64,000 nt of DNA from Paragemmobacter amnigenus (lineage in GTDB: Bacteria; Pseudomonadota; Alphaproteobacteria; Rhodobacterales; Rhodobacteraceae). Location of the stretch: positions 124,001 to 188,000 of the forward strand of contig NZ_JAAATX020000009.1 in NCBI RefSeq assembly GCF_009908265.2, written 5' to 3'. Position 1 is the stretch's first letter, and the number at the start of each line of letters is the position of its first letter. Made by a program: the position numbers and the translations under genes. The notes beneath the pieces were generated by a model. It did not search any database. It worked only from the letters and a program-made list of their open reading frames with translations, and was not told where the DNA came from. Below are positions 15,934 to 24,395 of this stretch, in pieces.

Positions 15934-17975
15934 TGCGGGGCCCAGTCTCCGCGGCAGCGATGCAGGCACGTTCGATCAATGCCCCATCTCTCTTTCGCAG
16001 CAGCCACTGTTCGGCCGATGAATACGACGCGTTTCTACAACGCTGCTATCCGACGAAGCAGTTCGTCCAACAACGCCGAAGTCAGCGCAAGCAATTCGTC
16101 GAGGCCTGGCCACACATTGAAGAATGGCTGGCCGCGCCGCTCGCAGTCCGTGTCGGTCGGATCAACGGGCAAACCAGAGCTACCCTTCAGGATCGACCCT
16201 CCTATTTCGCGCGCGCCTATCTCTACTATCTGGCGCTGAAAGGGCATCTACGATTGGATTATCCGTGGCTGCTCGCCGTCGGCGACCTTTGCGTTCACGA
16301 CGTGGCACGGCTGTTGGATATCGATCTCGGTGTCGAGAGACTTGCGCGCGAGGCGACAGACCTAGGTCTCGTCTATGCGGGTGCTGATCGAGCAATGCGG
16401 TGGACGCTCGGGCGTCTCGCCCTTCACCAGGGACCCCAACTGGTCAGCGCTTTGCGTCAGAACGACATCAATGAGCTCCTCGTCGCCGTTCGGATGTTCG
16501 GCGATAGATCAGATCTTGGTGCCTACTGGACCTCGAGCGACCGGTATCGTCTGGTCTCCAAAGCTTGGATTACGATGATCGGCCAGCTGCGCTTGGCACT
16601 CTATCACCGCGGGCAAGTCGACGACCCGCCGCGAAAGATCATGCCATCGGCGGATTTGAAGGCGGCACAGCCTGAAATGGGCGCATTGATCGATGAATGG
16701 CTTGTACGCCGTGCACCAAGCTTGCGACCGGTCACCGTGTACCACCACGCGCTTACCGCCCGCCGATTTCTGCAGCATTTGGCCAAAACGGCACCAGAAG
16801 TGCGCACCTTTGGGCAGGTAAAGCATGAGCACATCGTCAGCTGGATGAACGCGATGAAGACCGAGTTGTCGCCAAAGACCGGGCGACCACTCACTGCGAA
16901 TTCTCAGAGGGGACGCGTTGTCCGGCTGGCACAATTCTTCAAGGATGCCGAGGACTGGGCGTGGACTGAAGTGCCGCGATGGCCGCTCGTGGCAAAACGC
17001 GATCTGCCGCGCGTGCCCGACCGAATTCCCCGATACATCCCTCGTGCTGAGCTCGAACGGCTGATGGAGGAAATCCGGGCGCTTTCCGATCCGTTCCAGC
17101 GCGCAGCTATGCTCCTCGCTAGGTGGTCAGGTGCGCGCCGCAGCGAAATTCAGCGCCTATCTGTGGACTGCCTCGACCAATACGCCGATGGCACGGCGCG
17201 CCTTCGGCTGCCTGTCGGTAAGACCGCCCGTGAGCGCCAAATCCCACTGCATGATGAGGCCGCAGAGGCCCTTCGGGTTGTGCTGGGTCTCCGCGCTAAG
17301 GTCGCAGACCGAATGCTGCCCGACGAACGGACAGGCGATCTCGTCCGGTTCGTGTTCGTCTGGCGCGGAAAACTGATGAGCGGACGCCATCTGTTTGGTG
17401 CGCCATTGAAGCGGGTGTGTGCCGCCACGGGCTTGGTCGACGCCCGAGGCAGGCCAACCGTGACCATGCACCGATTCCGCCACACGCTCGGAACCGAACT
17501 CGCAGAACGCGGTGCAAAGCTTCACACCATCATGAGCGTCCTCGGCCACGAAAGCCCTCAGATGACTATGGTATATGCGCGGATCGGCGACGCAGAGGTG
17601 CTGCGCGACTACCAGTCCGTTCTGGAACCAGGCGCCATGATTGCGGGTGCAGGAGCGGAAGTGATCCGATCCGGAAATCTTGGCGAAAGCGCGGTCGACT
17701 GGCTTCGCAGCAACTTCTTCAAGACTGCGCTGGAACTGGGACATTGTCTGAGGTTGCCCTCGGAAGGTCCTTGCGAATGCGACCTTTACCTGAGCTGTTC
17801 TCGCTTTGTAACGACGCCGTGCTACGCGCCGCGGCTGCGCGAACGCCGTCGATTGGAACTGTCTCTCGCCGAAGACGCGCGCGCCCGCTCTTGGTCGCGC
17901 GAAGTCGAACGTCATTGCGCCGTCGCAAGAAGAGTCGAACAACTCTTGACCGACCTCGGCGAGGAATTGGAATGA
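15933..17975 (+). CDS. tnpB: Tyrosine recombinase, TnpB-like (Tn554 family)
   Basis: 680 aa. A long N-terminal region (~1-250) precedes a core-binding domain (~250-370) and a catalytic domain with Arg in RWSGARRSEIQRL, TMHRFRHTLGTEL (H-x-x-R), VLGHESPQM and the nucleophile in MVYARIGD. The C-terminal tail is Cys-containing (CECDLYLSCSRFVTTPCYAPRL), as in Tn554 TnpB (~630 aa). ATG at 15933 overlaps the tnpA stop. A 477-aa frame on the opposite strand is a shadow. Confidence 0.85.
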   Translation: MRGPVSAAAMQARSINAPSLFRSSHCSADEYDAFLQRCYPTKQFVQQRRSQRKQFVEAWPHIEEWLAAPLAVRVGRINGQTRATLQDRPSYFARAYLYYLALKGHLRLDYPWLLAVGDLCVHDVARLLDIDLGVERLAREATDLGLVYAGADRAMRWTLGRLALHQGPQLVSALRQNDINELLVAVRMFGDRSDLGAYWTSSDRYRLVSKAWITMIGQLRLALYHRGQVDDPPRKIMPSADLKAAQPEMGALIDEWLVRRAPSLRPVTVYHHALTARRFLQHLAKTAPEVRTFGQVKHEHIVSWMNAMKTELSPKTGRPLTANSQRGRVVRLAQFFKDAEDWAWTEVPRWPLVAKRDLPRVPDRIPRYIPRAELERLMEEIRALSDPFQRAAMLLARWSGARRSEIQRLSVDCLDQYADGTARLRLPVGKTARERQIPLHDEAAEALRVVLGLRAKVADRMLPDERTGDLVRFVFVWRGKLMSGRHLFGAPLKRVCAATGLVDARGRPTVTMHRFRHTLGTELAERGAKLHTIMSVLGHESPQMTMVYARIGDAEVLRDYQSVLEPGAMIAGAGAEVIRSGNLGESAVDWLRSNFFKTALELGHCLRLPSEGPCECDLYLSCSRFVTTPCYAPRLRERRRLELSLAEDARARSWSREVERHCAVARRVEQLLTDLGEELE

Positions 17976-17992
17976 AATACGCCCCCGGACAC

Positions 17993-18046
17993 GGAACAGG
18001 CCGACCACCGCCAGCTTTTTGGGGAGCGCGGCGGTCGGCCTGTTCC
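17993..18046 (+). terminator. Inverted repeat after tnpB
   Basis: GGAACAGGCCGACC (17993-18006) is perfectly complementary to GGTCGGCCTGTTCC (18033-18046), with a 26-nt spacer including a T-run. It lies 18 bp after tnpB and 43 bp from the right end. Terminator or recombinase accessory site. Confidence 0.5.
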
Positions 18047-18090
18047 TACCCAATACCCCTGCACCTTTACACTTGCCTGTCCATGTAACA

Positions 18091-18251
18091 GCCATGAATA
18101 TTCCCTCGGCATGGTGGCGCAGCGCCCGATGCCGAAAGTCCGCATGCAGCATTTTGCTGGCGTCAAACCACGAATGCACTGCCATGAAGTCGTCGACCGT
18201 GCCGCCCCATTTTTTCACCGAGGAAAGCGCATGGTGATACGGATGTGCCAT
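18091..18251 (-). pseudogene. 5' half of the interrupted DUF6915 gene
   Basis: The first 52 codons of a DUF6915 protein (MAHPYHHALSSVKKWGG, SKMLHADFRHRALRHHAEGI), then the transposon junction. The start ATG at 18251 has GAGGG before it and lies 10 bp after the DUF6878 stop. In the present sequence translation runs on into the element antisense to tnpB. The remainder of the gene is at 14494-14715. Confidence 0.85.
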
Positions 18252-18261
18252 CGCCGCCCTC

Positions 18262-18753
18262 TCAGAATTCATGGGTGAAGAGTTCGGACGATGTGAACCG
18301 TTCGTTGAACTCGAGATGGATGCAGCGCGCGCTGGCGTCGAAACAGAACTCGCCATAGGCCCCGTCGTTGTTTTCCCAACCGCCGTGGGTATCGCTGAGG
18401 AAATCATAGGCGAACTGTTCGACGACATCCTCGAGCGAAAGCTGCCGCATCTCGACTTCGGGGCTGTCCCAGGTGATGGCGGCATAGGGAATTTCCACGG
18501 CAGGGAAATCGACGGCGGTCTCCCCGGACCATGCGGCAATGCTTTCGATCTGGCCGCTGTCGCCCTCGCCATCGAAGGTGACAGTGACATGGGAAATGCC
18601 GGCGGCCGTCAGGGCGTCAAACAGCCGATCTTTGTTGGCCGGACGCAGTTCGGCCTCGCGGACGGCTTGTTCGGCCTGCACCGCGAACACTGCGGCGAAG
18701 TCGATCGTGGACGGCGGCATCGGCGCCGGGAGGGTGGGTTCAACGTGGGTCAT
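18262..18753 (-). CDS. DUF6878 domain protein
   Basis: 163 aa. Diagnostic blocks are RPANKDRLFDALTAAGI, VTVTFDGEGDSGQIESI and YDFLSDTHGGWENNDGAYGE, then CIHLEFNERF near the end, matching DUF6878. The family is confined mostly to alphaproteobacterial plasmids and its function is unknown. It is followed at 10 bp by DUF6915, the usual partner. A G+C-rich leader with a GAGAGTG core precedes it. Confidence 0.75.
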   Translation of the reverse strand: MTHVEPTLPAPMPPSTIDFAAVFAVQAEQAVREAELRPANKDRLFDALTAAGISHVTVTFDGEGDSGQIESIAAWSGETAVDFPAVEIPYAAITWDSPEVEMRQLSLEDVVEQFAYDFLSDTHGGWENNDGAYGEFCFDASARCIHLEFNERFTSSELFTHEF

Positions 18754-18758
18754 GGGGG

Positions 18759-18813
18759 TCTCCGAAGAAGGGGGAAGGGTCGGAGCCCGCCGGGCACTCT
18801 CTAGCCCCGGAGA
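18759..18813 (-). promoter_or_regulatory. Candidate structured leader of DUF6878 gene
   Basis: TCTCCG (18759-18764) pairs with CGGAGA (18808-18813), enclosing a GGGC/GCCC hairpin whose loop reads TAGAGAGT on the minus strand. It resembles the leaders of the DUF932 and ParB-like genes in layout but is more diverged. Low-confidence member. Confidence 0.3.
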
Positions 18814-18852
18814 AGCTCACAAAAGCCCCCCCCCTCCTCTGCCTCTCTGGGG

Positions 18853-19371
18853 TCATGCCGCGATCTGCAGGGCGCGTGCAGCAAAGGCGCGCCAGAGTGG
18901 ATCGACGAGGCGGGCTTCCAAGAGATCGGCACGCTGCCGCAGGCGGGTTGCGAGATCGCTTTCTTGCCAGTCCGCCGCGCGGCTTGCCTGCGCCCGAAGC
19001 TGGCTCGCTTCCATAACCACAGCCCGGGCCTCGGTTGCGGTCATGACAGGAACGCACCAAGCGACAGCGCCGTTCGCTGCAGCGCCGGCAAGGACAAGAC
19101 GCTCATCGCGGTCAAGGATCGCCACCATACGCGGCGCGTCCTCAGGCTCCAGTTCTTCGGCCATTTTTATCGCGCCCCGCATGGCCTTGGCCAGCGTCGC
19201 AAAATGGCTGATGAGCCAGGGATGGGCCTCTCCTGACATCGCAGCCGGCGTGTTGCGATTAGGCGTCGTCAGGGCAAAGGGCAGCGTAGGGTCAGCAGTG
19301 GCTTGCGCGATGTCTGGCACGACGCCAGCCGGAAACGGGGTCGATAGGGCCGGAAAGGGAAGGTCGAACAT
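18853..19371 (-). CDS. Conserved rhodobacterial plasmid protein
   Basis: 172 aa. It has a Pro-rich start (MFDLPFPALSTPFPAG) and a helical body (AKAMRGAIKMAEELEPEDAPRM, VVMEASQLRAQASRAADW). No catalytic motif or membrane segment is visible. First gene of a minus-strand run with DUF6878, DUF6915 and three small orphans. Start fixed at ATG 19371 because upstream codons belong to a structured leader. Function unknown. Confidence 0.65.
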   Translation of the reverse strand: MFDLPFPALSTPFPAGVVPDIAQATADPTLPFALTTPNRNTPAAMSGEAHPWLISHFATLAKAMRGAIKMAEELEPEDAPRMVAILDRDERLVLAGAAANGAVAWCVPVMTATEARAVVMEASQLRAQASRAADWQESDLATRLRQRADLLEARLVDPLWRAFAARALQIAA

Positions 19372-19384
19372 GGGAAATATCTCC

Positions 19385-19421
19385 GACGTTGCAGGAAGCC
19401 TCTCTCCCCGCCTCAAGCGTC
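19385..19421 (-). promoter_or_regulatory. Structured leader with GACGTTG/CAAGCGTC outer stem
   Basis: GACGTTG (19385-19391) pairs with CAAGCGTC (19414-19421, one bulge), enclosing a CCTCTCTCC-containing segment related to the CACTCTC core of the DUF932 and ParB-like leaders. It ends 14 nt before the start codon, a spacing similar to those leaders (12 and 15 nt). Confidence 0.4.
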
Positions 19422-19621
19422 AAAGACCAAAACCGCCGCCCTCTTCCTCGAAGGGGTGGCGGATAATCGAAGCTTACTTCAGCAATGTGAACCTTCCGGA
19501 CGTTCGATGCAGGTCCTGGGTTTCCGCTGGCAGTCGCGCCAATACCGATGTTAAGGGCGAAAAAGCTGCCCAGGGCGGCGCGGCAGCTAAGAAGTGACAA
19601 TGGCGAAAGCGGCCATTCGTC

Positions 19622-20773
19622 CTACTGAAGCGCAGAAGTCTTGCGCCAAACTCGGCCCGGATATCTAAGATGCAATCCGGCATCATCCCAGAAGTCATAG
19701 GGTGACCGCACCAGGCCCGGCATTGGCTTGTTTGGCGTATCATCTATAGCCAGCAGTCCAATCGGGGCGGTGGGGGCGGAGATTCCCGTCGCATGGGAAA
19801 TCCTGTTCAGCATCGCCGCAACGGCTTTATCGTCGAATGGCCCGTCAATTCTCTCCGCGATCGGCGTGATGTCACCTCCGTCTGGCGCAATGCCGAACCA
19901 GACATAATAGCCGGAGTTATATCGCTTGATGACCTCGTGAAACTTCGTCAGACGCGGTGCGTCATTGCTTTTGGCTGCGATCTCGAACAACTCGGTTGCA
20001 ACGAAGCCACGAATGAAATCCGATGCGGTGGCCCGATCGCATTCCGGCTGTTCCAAGATCCAGAAAGCAGCATCAAGACGCCCCCGATGATTGATTTCGT
20101 GAAAGTCGGTTGCAACGCCGTGCCACAAATACGGGTCCGGGTGCGGCAGGCTTTGCAGAAAGGCAATCCAGCCGTCTTTCAGCAGATGGCCCATCTTTGT
20201 GTTGCCCACTGCCGCTTTCCATTCGTCATGGGCTTGCCGGTCTGAGGCGCCCTTGCCACGAATGTCCTCAACCTTCTTGCGCAGTGCGAGAAAGGGGGCG
20301 GTGTCAGCGACATCGTTCAAGAGCGACTGGCGCCGCTCCTCCGGTCCGGTGTCCAAGGCGTAACTTTGCAAGAGATACAAGCTATGAAGTTCCGCATCTG
20401 TCTGCCTGCCGGCTTTGCGTTTTGCTGACCATTCCGCCGACAGGCGACTGATTTCCATTGCGACCACATATCGGTCGGTGCCCTTTGCATGCGGGTGCGA
20501 CTTCACCATCATCATGTTATTGACTACCACCGCGGTCATCGCGGTGTGCTGCCTCTTGCCCAGGCCCGGGGTGCCGGGCTTCATCAACCCCATTCCGACT
20601 TTGGCCCGTTCACGACGGCGCACCACAAATAGAACAATCGTCACAGGTGCCAGGACCGCGAACGCGATACGCGCAATGCCACTTGCCGGAGTATCCGATG
20701 GGATCGCCAGAAGCCCGGACAGAGATAGTGCGATGAGGCCAATGCCAAAAAGAGGGTCAAGAAATCTGAGCAT
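19622..20773 (-). CDS. Membrane-anchored protein with DUF4274-like C-terminal region
   Basis: 383 aa. Two hydrophobic helices open the protein (LFGIGLIALSLSGLLAIP; IARIAFAVLAPVTIVLFVV), followed by RRRER, so the rest should be cytoplasmic. In the C-terminal half HEINHRGRLDAAFWILEQPECDRATASDFI resembles the DUF4274 signature (buried Cys-Asp next to Ala-Thr-Ala). Function unknown. No operon partner; 200 bp separate it from the next gene. Confidence 0.5.
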   Translation of the reverse strand: MLRFLDPLFGIGLIALSLSGLLAIPSDTPASGIARIAFAVLAPVTIVLFVVRRRERAKVGMGLMKPGTPGLGKRQHTAMTAVVVNNMMMVKSHPHAKGTDRYVVAMEISRLSAEWSAKRKAGRQTDAELHSLYLLQSYALDTGPEERRQSLLNDVADTAPFLALRKKVEDIRGKGASDRQAHDEWKAAVGNTKMGHLLKDGWIAFLQSLPHPDPYLWHGVATDFHEINHRGRLDAAFWILEQPECDRATASDFIRGFVATELFEIAAKSNDAPRLTKFHEVIKRYNSGYYVWFGIAPDGGDITPIAERIDGPFDDKAVAAMLNRISHATGISAPTAPIGLLAIDDTPNKPMPGLVRSPYDFWDDAGLHLRYPGRVWRKTSALQ

Positions 20774-21120
20774 TTAGAACTCTACTCCGGATCCCGATCA
20801 AAAGGCATCGGTCTTGCGTGTTTCGCAATCATCGTATGTGATCGGAAATCCCGGCAGAAGTGTGGCCGCTTGGATGAAGCCACACCACAGCGCGCAACGA
20901 TGTGGTGATGGTCTGTTCAGGGCCGATCACTTTGCAGCAAACGCAAGCGGACGGGCCTCGCTGCGAGACGTACGAGTGTCGCTGATGAGAAATGCTGCCA
21001 AGCGGCGTGGGCCGAGGCCTTCCGGCCGCTTTGGACCTAGGTGGGTTGCTGAGACCGTGAAGAGTCTTTCACCTGGCCCAGTTGAAAGAGCGTCTCCTTT
21101 GGGCTCTTCTCGACGAATTC
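20774..21120. other. Gene-free stretch
   Basis: About 350 bp without a convincing gene. A 128-codon plus-strand frame here has poor codon use and runs into the DUF932 3' end, so it is not accepted. Possibly decayed sequence. Confidence 0.5.
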
Positions 21121-21147
21121 GGTGGGGCGCCAGCGAGGCGCCCCACC
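21121..21147 (-). terminator. Strong hairpin after DUF932 gene
   Basis: GGTGGGGCGCC and GGCGCCCCACC form a perfect 11-bp stem with a 5-nt loop (AGCGA), 6 bp beyond the stop codon at 21153. No U tract, but position and stability suit a terminator. Confidence 0.6.
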
Positions 21148-21152
21148 ATATG

Positions 21153-22352
21153 TCAGCCAACCCGGTCGAGGAGCTTCTTGGCGCGCCCTTCCATGTCTAG
21201 GCGGGCATCCTGCTGGGTCTTGTCGCGCGCAAGTCGCGTGATGCCCTGCACGAAGTCGAAGATGCTTTCGGGCGGGCGGCCCTCTTCCATCAGCACCTTC
21301 TCGATGATCTTGCCGGACTCGGTCTTCGAGAAGCCGCGCTTTCTCAGGAAGTCATCCCGGTCCTCGTCCGTCCGCGCCACGATCTGCTGGCGCGCGGCCT
21401 TGATGCCGTTCACGAAGCCCTGCGGCGAGGAATTGGCAAACCGTGTCAGCGCCGGAGCCGCCTCTTGGGCAAAGCGCGAGGCCGCGTATTTCGAGTGGCG
21501 GATGGTGATCTCCTGAAAATCCTCGACGCCCCAGAGGTTGCGGTTCTGGCACACGGCCCGCAGGTAGAAGCTCGCCATGCCGAGGGTCTTGGCACCGACC
21601 TCGGAGTTCCAGCAATAGAAGCCCCGGAAGTAGAGATCGGGGGAGCCGTCTGGCAGACGGCCCGCCTCGATCGGGTTGTGATCGTCGACCAGGAAAAGGA
21701 AGACATCGCGGTCCGAGGCATAGAGCGTGGTCGTGTCGCGGCTGATCTCGACATCGGGGTTGTAGACCCCGGTCGACCAGTCGAGCACGCCCGGCACCTT
21801 CCAGCGCGTGTCGCCCGTCCCATTGCCCGCGATGCGCTGCACGGCCTCGACCAGCTCATGGTCATGGATGCGGCCATAGTCGGGGCCGGTCACCGCACGC
21901 AGTTCAGTGCCGCCATCTTCGGTCTCGAAGGTCTTCACCTGCTCGGCCCGGTGGTTGGTCAGGCCGTATTGCAGGTTGATCCCCGCCAGCGGCGCAGGCA
22001 GCTGTCGCAGATAGGAGGCCGGAGCGCCGACGATGCTGGCAAGCTGGCCAAAGGCCCAATGCGTGGGCGTGACCGGCTCATGCGCTTTCGGCAGGACCAG
22101 GTGCAGCCGTTCGGGGTTGTCGCGCGATGCCTCGACGCGAATGTCCGCCGTCTGCACCACCCGGCTACGGCTACGCTCAGACCGACCCTTCACCGATGCC
22201 CAGAGATCGTCGAGCGACAAATACCTCTCATCATCGGGCCGGTTGAACCATTCTGACGACACCCGCCCGTTCCGCTCGCCCCGGCTGACATCCACTTTCC
22301 AGCCACCCGCCCGCGTCGTCTGCATCGGGTCCAAAACTTCCACAACACCCAT
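21153..22352 (-). CDS. DUF932 (phage/plasmid-like) protein
   Basis: 399 aa, the usual length for DUF932. Diagnostic segments: HWAFGQLASIVGAPASYLRQLPAPLAGINLQ (split motif), YGRIHDHELVEAV, FLVDDHNPIEAG and GFYCWNSEVGAKTLGMASFYLRAVCQNRNLWG. The family is carried by plasmids and phages and is linked to host-takeover or anti-restriction regions, but its activity is unproven. ATG 22352 follows GGGAG. Its leader contains a hairpin nearly identical to that of the ParB-like gene. Confidence 0.85.
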   Translation of the reverse strand: MGVVEVLDPMQTTRAGGWKVDVSRGERNGRVSSEWFNRPDDERYLSLDDLWASVKGRSERSRSRVVQTADIRVEASRDNPERLHLVLPKAHEPVTPTHWAFGQLASIVGAPASYLRQLPAPLAGINLQYGLTNHRAEQVKTFETEDGGTELRAVTGPDYGRIHDHELVEAVQRIAGNGTGDTRWKVPGVLDWSTGVYNPDVEISRDTTTLYASDRDVFLFLVDDHNPIEAGRLPDGSPDLYFRGFYCWNSEVGAKTLGMASFYLRAVCQNRNLWGVEDFQEITIRHSKYAASRFAQEAAPALTRFANSSPQGFVNGIKAARQQIVARTDEDRDDFLRKRGFSKTESGKIIEKVLMEEGRPPESIFDFVQGITRLARDKTQQDARLDMEGRAKKLLDRVG

Positions 22353-22363
22353 CGGTAGTCTCC

Positions 22364-22409
22364 CGCGACAGGCGCCGGGAGCCACTCTCCCGAGCCTAAA
22401 CCCGTCGCG
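22364..22409 (-). promoter_or_regulatory. Structured 5' leader RNA motif, copy 1
   Basis: Outer stem CGCGAC (22364-22369) with GTCGCG (22404-22409); inner hairpin CGGGAG-CCACT-CTCCCG (22376-22392). The inner hairpin and flanks (22371-22393) are identical to the leader of the ParB-like gene at 32966-32988, while the outer stem differs in sequence but keeps pairing. It ends 12 nt before the start and adjoins the Shine-Dalgarno. Confidence 0.65.
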
Positions 22410-22624
22410 AAAGCAACCAGCGCAGCTCTGACTCTCAATTGGCTTTGGCGGGAACTGGCTGGCGGCAGCGCCGCGTCACAGGCGCGGAAATCTGCATCTT
22501 CCAAGTAACACCCTCTCACGTTGACATACAAACTCGCAAGAGAACGGATCGTCAGGTGCTGTTCGACCGTTACCAAAACTGCAATGCTTCTTGAATCACA
22601 ACAACTTATCCGCTCCGAAAGCAC

Positions 22625-23236
22625 TCACGCAGAGCGGCCACGGCGCTGCGGAAGGCTCCTGCAACGGGATGCATTGTCTTCGCCTATTAGGCGCCTGATA
22701 GCATCAAGGTGGTCAGGGGGTACGTTCATTCGAGCTAGGGTCAGTGCCGACAACACGGCGTCGGCATGACAAGCGCCAAGTGCCCGCGAAATTCGTACAT
22801 CCAGCAAAAGCTCTGCCGTAGATGCTACGCACAGATTAGGAAACCGGCTACTGCATATGCGGCTGGCCTTTTTCTCGTCAATTAGCGCTATGGCTCCCAT
22901 CGCATGAGCCTGCGCAATCGTTGCTGCCTCTCCGTCATCAAGGGTTTCGGAAGCAGGACCCTCGATTAGCGAGCGGTAGACAGGCTCGGCATTTTCAGCC
23001 AAATCAACGATTGCAATAAGGCCCCGTCCTGCCAATGCGTCCACCACGGATGAATCCTGGTGTCCGTTTTTGGTACCCCTTTGCAGCTCGTCAAACGCGT
23101 TCTGGGTGACATGAATGGCGCAGACTGACGCCTTAACTATCGCCTCGAAATGCCCGGTTGCATTCAGGTTGATCAGGACACTAGCGTCAGCGACGATGAT
23201 GTGTCTCGGACTAGTAGGAAATCTTGACAAGGTCAT
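22625..23236 (-). CDS. PIN-like (DUF3368-type) nuclease/toxin-like protein
   Basis: 203 aa. HIIVADASVLINL gives the first PIN acidic residue, DDGEAATIAQA the central acidic pair and ALIDEKKASRI the third, with the layout of DUF3368 PIN-like proteins. PIN proteins are Mg-dependent RNases, frequently toxins. It overlaps the HTH-ImmA gene by 26 nt and is the last gene of the four-gene operon with the QueC-like enzyme. Likely the effector nuclease of that module; inference. Confidence 0.7.
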   Translation of the reverse strand: MTLSRFPTSPRHIIVADASVLINLNATGHFEAIVKASVCAIHVTQNAFDELQRGTKNGHQDSSVVDALAGRGLIAIVDLAENAEPVYRSLIEGPASETLDDGEAATIAQAHAMGAIALIDEKKASRICSSRFPNLCVASTAELLLDVRISRALGACHADAVLSALTLARMNVPPDHLDAIRRLIGEDNASRCRSLPQRRGRSA

Positions 23237-24395
23237 TTGCCTCTCTTTCCTCGTTGTCCGTGCCATCAAGAAGGGCGCGCAACTCGTACCGGTCCAGCCT
23301 GAGCAATCTTGCCAGCTGGCCTTCACTGTATATGTCCCGCTTCCATGCTTCACGCGCCAGCAACGATACCCTGAGTGGCACCTTGCGCCGTGCCTCGTTC
23401 CGGAATGCGGTCAGATCGGCCGTGTCTCCCAATACTGCACGCACCTGATCATCGGAAATTCCACCATTAGAGACAAACCAGTTCCACGTCCCTTTCTTAG
23501 CAAGTTCAAGCTCTTCAAGCCGCCTGGTCAGCGCCTCTCGTGAAACGCCAAAAGCATGGGCCAGGAGAATAATGTGGCGGCGGGTGAAATGGGATTGTCC
23601 TGCCGTAATCTCTAGGAATCTTTCCCGGACCGGCCTTGCGGGCATCAGAAAACACCTGGCGAAAGCGTCGGCGTAAATTTCCTCGCGCGATTGGCGGTGA
23701 TCCCCTTCCGCCATTACGTCAGGCTGATGGCGCGCTGATATGAAATGCGCCAGCTCATGAAGAGCCGTCTGGATCAATCGTGATGGTGGGTGATTGGAGT
23801 TGAGCAAAATACTCGCGCCCGAAATCTCGTCGAAGGCAAATAGACCTGATATCGAACCGTGTAGCGGGCGAAGGAAAACCCTGATGCCAAGCTGCAACTC
23901 AAGCAGTGAAATGATGTCGAGGCACGGGCCCGAACCAAGGCCAAGCCAGGTGCGTAATTCCTGTGCATCCAGCTCAGCCTGCTGACGTATATTGCCAGGC
24001 AGAACGGGTCTTTCGGGTGGATAGTTTCGAGAGCGCGAGACGCCGAGTGCGTTCTCCAGTTCGACTTCGGCGCGCACGAGATCATTCAGGAGCCTAACTG
24101 CATCGAGCGCGGCCTCGTCGGCCGTCATGGTCAGCTTCCGAAACCGTGGTATCATGTCAACGTGAACGCTCTCCCGCCGGAGCAGTGCGTTTGCAGACGT
24201 GCCAAACAGCGCAGCAAGTTTCTGAAGCTCATCGGTGCGGACCCGCCGCTGCCCCTGCTCCAGGGCGACGATCGTCGTTCTGGCGGCGCTGATCGCTTGG
24301 GCCGCCGCCGCTTGAGTGATACGTGCGCCCTCCCGCGCAATCCTCAACCTTTCGCCAATTTCCCGGTCACCAAGTATTTCGCTGTTTTCACTCAT
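23211..24395 (-). CDS. XRE HTH plus ImmA/IrrE metallopeptidase
   Basis: 394 aa. N-terminal HTH at ~10-70 (RLRIAREGARITQAAAAQAI, LEQGQRRVRTDELQKLAALF). ImmA/IrrE peptidase domain at ~190-310 with the canonical zinc site TALHELAHFISARH and the downstream EEIYADAFARCFLMP. Such proteins sense a signal and cleave a repressor or toxin partner, as IrrE cleaves DdrO and ImmA cleaves ImmR. Start overlaps the stop codon of the QueC-like gene. A second winged-helix-like tail (YSEGQLARLLRLDRYELRALL) may contact the PIN protein or DNA. Confidence 0.8.
   Translation of the reverse strand: MSENSEILGDREIGERLRIAREGARITQAAAAQAISAARTTIVALEQGQRRVRTDELQKLAALFGTSANALLRRESVHVDMIPRFRKLTMTADEAALDAVRLLNDLVRAEVELENALGVSRSRNYPPERPVLPGNIRQQAELDAQELRTWLGLGSGPCLDIISLLELQLGIRVFLRPLHGSISGLFAFDEISGASILLNSNHPPSRLIQTALHELAHFISARHQPDVMAEGDHRQSREEIYADAFARCFLMPARPVRERFLEITAGQSHFTRRHIILLAHAFGVSREALTRRLEELELAKKGTWNWFVSNGGISDDQVRAVLGDTADLTAFRNEARRKVPLRVSLLAREAWKRDIYSEGQLARLLRLDRYELRALLDGTDNEEREANDLVKISY

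Larger units (their letters stand above)
14716..18095 (+). mobile_element. Tn554-like tyrosine-recombinase transposon (3380 bp)
   Basis: The element carries two consecutive tyrosine recombinase genes (tnpA- and tnpB-like) and no obvious cargo or tnpC. It interrupts a DUF6915 gene. The 7-bp sequence CAGCCAT is present at both junctions (14709-14715 and 18089-18095). Just inside are imperfect inverted arms TATATAGACAG (left, from 14716) and CTGTCCATGTA (right, 18077-18087), as expected for a recombinase crossover core. A strong inverted repeat near the right end (17993-18006 with 18033-18046) follows tnpB. The perfect reconstruction of the target gene suggests recent insertion. Confidence 0.85.

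Noticed and set aside
17157-18590. 477-codon minus-strand ORF
   Set aside because: Mostly antisense to tnpB. Only its segment near 18091-18251 is real (5' part of the DUF6915 gene); the rest is an in-frame run-on into the transposon.
20814-21200. 128-codon plus-strand ORF
   Set aside because: No ribosome binding site, unusual composition, and its end is antisense to the DUF932 gene and its terminator hairpin.
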